NCBI GenBank assembly: GCA_026770585.1 | Contig: MU646318.1 | Coordinates: 19,857 to 31,289, forward strand | Length of the DNA stretch: 11,433 nt | Reading direction: 5' to 3' | Source of the DNA: Baffinella frigidus | Lineage: Eukaryota > Cryptophyceae > Cryptomonadales > Baffinellaceae | Part shown: positions 7,551 through 11,433 of the stretch, piece by piece | Layout: every line of letters begins with the position of its first letter | How positions within the stretch are numbered: the first letter of the stretch is position 1 | The notes under the pieces: generated by a model | What the model saw: the letters and a program-made list of their open reading frames with translations, nothing else | What the model was told of the DNA's origin: nothing | Databases searched by the model: none | Program-made: the position numbers and the translations under genes

Positions 7551-7640
7551 ACAGGGGTACCTCGCTCATACCAAAACGCCCCCCCTCACTAGGACCACCA
7601 TAGGGCCCTAGGCGTCGGCCTACTGTCGCCAAGAGGCACT
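7551..7640 (+). mobile_element. One-ended relic of A-type element
   Basis: TACAGGGGTACCTCGCTCAT is followed by a core that shares a perfect 22-bp match (7592-7613) with the reverse complement of 5454-5475 in element A1. The right terminal repeat is missing. The point at which similarity ends, near 7640, is approximate. Confidence 0.65.
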
Positions 7641-7733
7641 GCGGCCGCGTTGTTCTTGTCGGCCCCAGTGTGCCGCTTCGCGAGCGCTCCGCCCGCCGTT
7701 TTTTCTGCCATCCGTTGATCGCTCCGGGGAACA

Positions 7734-7880
7734 GAGCCCCAGGACGACCTTCGCTACCAGATGTGACCCCGCTTGGGAGGAGAGAGGCCGCGCCGGCCAA
7801 GGCCCGACACACGAGCGTGAGAGAACTTACCTTCATTAGTCAACCATTGAGGCTCATCACCTGTCCGACCGAGGCTCACA
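7734..7880 (-). repeat. 147-bp inverted-repeat arm, right copy
   Basis: This is the reverse-complement partner of 6672-6818. It ends with the 32-bp segment GAGGCTCATCACCTGTCCGA..., whose fourth copy lies at 9479-9510. The 915-bp spacer between the arms holds element A2, element C1 and a truncated A element, so the pair may be the remains of one foldback structure or two independent insertions. Confidence 0.85.
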
Positions 7881-8038
7881 TCCGCGAGTATTCCCTGTAC
7901 CAAAATTAATCAACTACAATAAACAATAAGAAATAAACAATACAACATCGATAATTGATATCTTAGCACGACCGCTAGCAGCTCAGTTTCAGGGCAGAGA
8001 GCGGCGTGAGGACACATGCAACGATGCCAAAAGGAGGA
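7881..8038. other. AT-rich spacer; no gene seen
   Basis: Contains AATTAATCAACTACAATAAA and a second A-rich patch, then ordinary mixed sequence before element C2. The bases straight after the inverted-repeat arm (CCGCGAGTATTCCCTGTA) read on the minus strand as a diverged TACAGGG-type element end. Confidence 0.4.
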
Positions 8039-8142
8039 TATCCCTTAAGTGACCAGTATGCTCATACGCCCTACTGTAGGGCCCTAGGACCAGCCTAGGA
8101 CCTTAGGCCCCCAAATTTGGAGGCCTGGTCACTTAAGGGATA
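8039..8142. mobile_element. MITE-like element C2 (104 bp, perfect TIRs)
   Basis: TATCCCTTAAGTGACCAG (8039-8056) and CTGGTCACTTAAGGGATA (8125-8142) are perfect 18-bp inverted repeats including the outer TA. The core contains TAGGGCCCTAGGACC and CCTAGGACC. Perfect ends suggest this copy is younger than C1. TA at both borders fits a TA target duplication. Confidence 0.85.
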
Positions 8143-8246
8143 GCGTCTATTGACCACACAGCACGACCGCGGAAATTTAATGCTCGGCGCAGGGAGAGAC
8201 GTGCGGACAGAAGCTTTCTCGCGAGCTGTGGACGGGACGTGACAGG

Positions 8247-8454
8247 GTCCTTTAGGTCCTTTAGGTTTTAATTTCGCCCAACATATGCCAACGCCACGCC
8301 CTTCCGTAGAAAGGACTGCAGAGAAAGCATTTTTGCTTTCAGATCGCGTTTAGCTCTCCAGTGCAGATGCTCGTGTAGAGGGGAAGGGTGGCTCTCTTGG
8401 GGTGTTTGAGGAGTGCCAAATGACAGCACGCTCGCGCACACAACCAAACCCAAG
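8247..8454 (+). repeat. Dispersed repeat D, copy 1 (208 bp)
   Basis: Begins GTCCTTTAGGTCCTTTAGG and ends AACCCAAG. It is nearly identical to 10047-10258 for the first 130 bp, then diverges more. It includes a small hairpin (GAAAGC/GCTTTC). No reading frame of note is present. The family is unknown; it could be a non-autonomous element. Confidence 0.85.
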
Positions 8455-8627
8455 GGTCCTTTAGGTCCTTAGGTTTTAATTTCGCCCAACACAGCCCAAC
8501 GACATGCCCTTCCATAAAAAGGGACGTCCCTTTCTCTGTTCCTTCCCTTCTCAGAAAGGGACGCTCAAGTCTGGTATTTGACCAGTCATTTGACCATCAA
8601 CCACCGGGGTAACGTGATCAAATTTCC
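8455..8627 (+). repeat. Dispersed repeat D, short copy with hairpin (173 bp)
   Basis: Starts immediately after copy 1 with the same head (GGTCCTTTAGGTCC, TTTTAATTTCGCCCAACA), then has an 11-bp perfect stem (8525-8535 with 8553-8563). It ends with a 52-bp tail (8576-8627) ending AACGTGATCAAATTTCC that recurs at 10547-10598 with 5 differences. The head-plus-tail pairing suggests this is an internally deleted but end-complete copy. Confidence 0.75.
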
Positions 8628-8634
8628 AAAGATC

Positions 8635-9170
8635 GGTTTAGGGTTTAGGGTTTAGGGTTTGGGGGTTAGGGGTTAGGGGTTAGGGGTTAGGGGTTAGGGG
8701 TTAGGGTTCAGGGTTTAGGGTTTAGGGTTCAGGGTTTACGGTTTACGGTTTAGGATGTAGGGTGTAGGGTGAAAGGTTAAGGGTGGTTTGTTTTGGGTTT
8801 GGGTTAAGGGTTTTGGGTCAAGGTTTCTGGGTTACGGTTTTTAGGGTTTATCGTTTCGGGTTTTGGGTTTTGGGTTTTGGTTGTAGGGTTTGAGGCTTAA
8901 GGTTTGGGGGTTGGGCATTCGGGTTTCGAGTTTCGGGTTTCGGGTTTAGGGTCGAGTTTTTATGGTTTAGGGCTCAGGGTTGAGGTTTTAGGGTTTAGGG
9001 TTTAGGGTTAACGGTTTAGGGGTTAGGGTTTAGGGGTTAGGGGTCAGGGTTTGCTGGTTACGGACAGTTTTGGGGATACGTTTATGGTTTAGGCTTTTGG
9101 ATTCACCGGTTTAGCGCAGGGTTAAAGATTTATCGGTTTGACGAACGCTTACGGTTTAGCGTTAGGGTTT
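8635..9170 (+). repeat. Degenerate interstitial telomere-like array
   Basis: About 535 bp of TTTAGGG, TTAGGGG, TTCAGGG, TTTCGGG and TTTTGGG variants, most regular at 8638-8760 and increasingly degenerate to 9170. The G-rich strand is the plus strand. It lies between unique and repeat sequence on both sides, so it is interstitial and not a chromosome end. Confidence 0.9.
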
Positions 9171-9350
9171 ATTTGTCATCGCAGGGTCAGACTATCAACT
9201 GAAAAATGACGGTCGAAAGTTATTCCACCCGATTCCTCTTGCGGCGCTGAAGCAATGAATTATTTTTTTTGCTTACCAGTGGCGGGTGTTTTCCCGAGTA
9301 ATCAAACTTTAAGAAAGAGAAGGCGGGCGTTTTCACATTTCCCGCACCTC
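9171..9350. other. Spacer after telomere-like array
   Basis: No gene or strong repeat is seen. There is a T8 run near 9262-9270 and an AT-rich background, followed by the right end of an A-type element at about 9350. Confidence 0.35.
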
Positions 9351-9370
9351 ATGAGCGAGGCAACCCTGTA
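9350..9370. mobile_element. Solo right end of A-type element
   Basis: TCATGAGCGAGGCAACCCTG followed by TA matches the right terminal repeat of elements A1 and A2. No matching left end is seen just upstream. It shares its terminal TA with the next element. Confidence 0.6.
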
Positions 9371-9415
9371 CAGGGGTTACTCGTGATTAAGGAAACGCAC
9401 AGAGGTAACCCTGTA
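9369..9415. mobile_element. 47-bp minimal element (subfamily A')
   Basis: TACAGGGGTTACTCGTGATT and onward ends with GTAACCCTGTA, giving imperfect 12-bp inverted repeats with TA at both ends and almost nothing between. The inner GATTAAGGAAACGCAC recurs at 9561-9593 behind another TACAGGGGTTACTCGCG, so this is a related subfamily of A. Confidence 0.6.
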
Positions 9416-9478
9416 CAGAGATACCTTGCCTGTGATAGGTAAACCCTTGTTCGAGGGTCCGTTGGTCGGTGAGACCCC

Positions 9479-9510
9479 GAGGCTCGTCACCTGTCCGACC
9501 GAGGCTCACA
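9479..9510 (-). repeat. Fourth copy of 32-bp GAGCCTC segment
   Basis: Matches 7849-7880 with one difference, and the reverse complement of 6591-6622 and 6672-6703. As at the other copies, AGTCAAC/GTAC-type sequence lies beyond the TGTGAGCC end. Confidence 0.75.
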
Positions 9511-9880
9511 GTCGGCGTGTTCTTAATTCAGTACCCGAGGGTTGACTAAAGATAATCTTGTACAGGGGTTACTCGCGATTAAGGAAACGCACCTTCCGGG
9601 TTCTACGGTAAGACTAGTCCCAAAGGCATTGGACCAACCCAGAGGCGGTGCGTGCCTCTTACTTGTGAGAAGAGGTTTTTATTGAACTTATGACGTCGGA
9701 CCATTAACTTAAGGCGTCCTGAGAGGGCTCGAACTAAGTGCTTCTTAGACTCTACGATACTAAATGTACAAACGGACCTACTTAAGCGTCGGATTTTGCT
9801 GGCTTCGCGACTCTGCAGTCCATGACTAACTCGTGCTCAACGCTCTCCATGCGTTGACTCGATGGGGAGGGTCCACTTTC
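9511..9880. other. Non-coding interval; element end at about 9561
   Basis: Holds a left end of the A' subfamily (TACAGGGGTTACTCGCGATT, from about 9562). After it come roughly 280 bp of mixed sequence with no supported gene; the right terminal repeat was not found. Confidence 0.4.
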
Positions 9881-9914
9881 ATTTGACCACCTGGGGGTAA
9901 CGTGATCAATTTTC
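9881..9914 (+). repeat. Diverged copy of repeat D tail
   Basis: ATTTGACCACCTGGGGGTAA then CGTGATCAATTTT matches the 3' tail of repeat D (8576-8627, 10547-10598), shortened by loss of an inner segment. About 60 bp on, TTTTGATCACGTGG (9968-9981) is a partial inverted counterpart. Confidence 0.6.
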
Positions 9915-10046
9915 GAGGATTCTCCAGGACAAGCTAGGCTTCAACTTAACACGTTAATCTATGGTGGATTTTGATCACGTGGTCCTTTGGTACTTACCGA
10001 ACCTTTTGGTGCTACCTTTCATCAAAAGTCAACTTACCCGGCAAAA

Positions 10047-10258
10047 GTCCTTTAGGTCCTTTAGGTTTTAATTTCGCCCAACATATGCCAACGACACGCC
10101 CTTCCGTAGAAAGGACTGCAGAGAAAGCATTTTTGCTTTCGGATTGCGTTTAGCTCTCCAGTGCAGAGGCTTGTGAGGAGGGGATACAGGGTGGTTCTCT
10201 TGGGGTGCTTTGAGTTAGACCAAGAAGATACAGTCTCGCCGCACACACCGAACCCAAG
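10047..10258 (+). repeat. Dispersed repeat D, copy 2 (212 bp)
   Basis: Head GTCCTTTAGGTCCTTTAGG, end AACCCAAG; the partner of 8247-8454. The matching tail lies at 10547-10598, so 10047-10598 may be one long copy of about 552 bp that ends just before the PDZ gene. Confidence 0.85.
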
Positions 10259-10546
10259 TCAGCCTTAATGAGGCTCATGGTATCCCATGATTGAGGTTCA
10301 AGAGCTTCAATCACGAATACCCCACAAGGTGAGAGGGATTGTGTGGGGTTGTGAGGTGTAAACAGTTTAGACACCAAACATGAACATGGGAAAAATGTGG
10401 TTGTGTGAGAGTTTCCCCCAATGTATGGACGTCAGAATTGTGATGGGCAATTCAAGGGTCAAAAGCAACAACATTCCGTCAAGATATTGGTAGAGCAAAA
10501 ACAAAAAAGCCAAAACACAAAAACAAGACGCAACAGCAACTCTTCT
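10259..10546. other. Interior of long repeat D copy or upstream DNA
   Basis: AT-richer, A-rich near 10495-10530, with GAGGTTCAAGAGCTTCAATC at 10283. No gene or internal repeat of note. It lies between the head and tail of repeat D, so it may be its interior. It could also hold the promoter of the gene at 10653. Confidence 0.4.
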
Positions 10547-10598
10547 ATTTGACCAGCCATTTGACCATGAACCGCCGGGGAAACGTGATCAATTTTCC
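10547..10598 (+). repeat. Repeat D tail (52 bp) abutting coding exon
   Basis: Matches 8576-8627 at 47 of 52 positions. It ends AACGTGATCAATTTTCC. The next bases, ACAG|AGGATCGCC, look like a splice acceptor (AG at 10601-10602), so the repeat tail may supply the pyrimidine-rich part of that site. Confidence 0.75.
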
Positions 10599-10652
10599 AC
10601 AGAGGATCGCCTTGGGTCCAGAGATCAGAGCAGAGCTGCGTGGACGCCCCCG

Positions 10653-11397
10653 ATGACGTCGATGTCGAGGGTCCAATCCGGGTTCGGGTCCTCCAACCGC
10701 AGCCTCAGCAGCACGGGCAGAACCGATTCTACCAAGAGCATCCTGCAAGATGACTCTACTGCGGTGTATGGAGTAGGCATGCAAATCGACGTCGCAAAGA
10801 GCACCTTCACGGTGCAAGCTGTCAACCGGCTGCAGAATTCCGCGGGCATCAACATCAACTTCATGGTAGTGCATCCCCTTGCACCTTCACAACAACATCA
10901 TCTTCTATTTCCATCCAAGCATTGGGGAATAAAAATGAGAATTTATTGATTACACGACCAGCATGACCACATTCTAAGAACCCCAGCGGGTTTTTTGGAA
11001 CTACAAGGATCTGGAGTTCTCTCACACACTACACGTTGTTGTAGAACGGAGCCGAAGGCGCGAGTGATGGAACGCTCAGCCTCACATCCAACCTGTGAGG
11101 CAGGTCACCGTGGGCGACGAGCTGTTGGAAGTCAACGGCGTGTCGCTCCGCGAGGCCGTGACGCGCAACGTCATCGTCGAAGACCTCATCTTCGGCGCAA
11201 ACAAAAGCACAATCTCCCTCGTGTTCCAGCCGCAAACCTCCTCAGCGAACCAGGAGCCGTACACGGTCCTGGCGAGCCGCCACATCTACATCCGCGGGCG
11301 CGTGGAAGTGGACCACGCGGAATGCGAGAAAAAGATCGCGAGCCTGGAGGCCTCGCTCGCGGTCTCCAAGAAGCTCTCCACGGAGCTCACGACCGAG
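10653..11397 (+). CDS. PDZ-domain coiled-coil protein, 5' part (partial)
   Basis: Exons 10653-10865 and 11104-11397 join in phase 0 across a 238-bp GT-AG intron (ATG|GTAGTG...GAGGCAG|GTCACC). The next donor is GAG|GTACGC at 11398, and the gene continues beyond the window. The visible 169 residues comprise a Ser/Thr-rich N terminus (1-37), a PDZ domain at about 38-115, and a charged tail with a helical, probably coiled-coil stretch, HAECEKKIASLEASLAVSKK (about 140-159). PDZ landmarks are the carboxylate-loop-like YGVGMQI (39-45), VTVGDELLEVNGVSL (72-86) and a closing strand ISLVF. PDZ domains bind C-terminal peptides and scaffold complexes, often at membranes; no partner can be named. The first Met is a conservative start: the frame is open back to 10494, and a likely acceptor lies at 10601-10602, so this may be an internal exon. 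Confidence 0.75.
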
Positions 11398-11433
11398 GTA
11401 CGCACCCCTTTAGTTAGTTACGCCCCCCTTTAG

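Noticed and set aside
7549-7836. 95-codon minus-strand frame
   Set aside because: It runs through the inverted-repeat arm and an element end, with its counterpart at 6716-6928 frameshifted; no sign of selection for protein.
8635-9170. Chromosome end
   Set aside because: Non-telomeric sequence and a gene continue on both sides, and the units are degenerate.
9700-9830. tRNA-like segment (CTCGAACTAAG near 9729)
   Set aside because: No cloverleaf, anticodon stem or acceptor pairing could be assembled on either strand.
5200-10600. Search for a transposase gene belonging to the small elements
   Set aside because: No open frame above about 100 codons with a recognisable transposase motif occurs here; the elements are non-autonomous.
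1-11433. CRISPR-like array
   Set aside because: The repeats are contiguous minisatellites or dispersed elements, not identical repeats with unique spacers, and the window is eukaryotic.

Overview
The window looks like nuclear DNA of a GC-rich unicellular alga or other protist. It has multi-exon genes with GT-AG introns and strong G/C preference at third codon positions. It also has many TTTAGGG/TTCAGGG-type (plant/algal telomere-like) repeats. A green alga such as a prasinophyte fits, but other lineages with TTTAGGG-type telomeres cannot be excluded from sequence alone. No bacterial operon structure, rRNA, tRNA or CRISPR array was seen.

Layout. 1-98 is a TTCAGGG minisatellite. 144-654 may hold the 5' part of a minus-strand gene: a 53-nt first exon with a consensus GTGAGT donor, and a tentative second exon. 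655-1091 is the divergent interval, carrying three CCAAT motifs. 1092-4776 is the best-supported gene: seven exons that join in frame to a 714-residue ABCB-type half transporter (one six-helix membrane domain and one ATPase domain) with every ATPase motif intact. Four of its six introns begin with GT followed within a few bases by AACCCTA, and three are built largely of telomere-like repeats. Intron 1 is a threefold tandem repeat. Intron 4 holds an inverted 27-bp near-copy of exon 2.

4777-10600 has no convincing protein gene. It is a dense field of short non-autonomous inverted-repeat elements (MITE-like) with TA at their ends, larger dispersed and inverted repeats, and a 0.5-kb degenerate interstitial telomere-like array. 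Several elements with different terminal repeats share the same CCTAGG/GGGCCCTA core. At the right edge, 10653-11397 carries two exons that join in phase across a 238-bp intron. They encode a PDZ domain followed by a probable coiled coil, and this gene continues past the window.

The ABC transporter and the PDZ protein show no functional link. What unites the window is the repeat biology: telomere-like repeats occur both as intron material and as an intergenic array, and the repeat field reaches to within a few bases of a coding exon.
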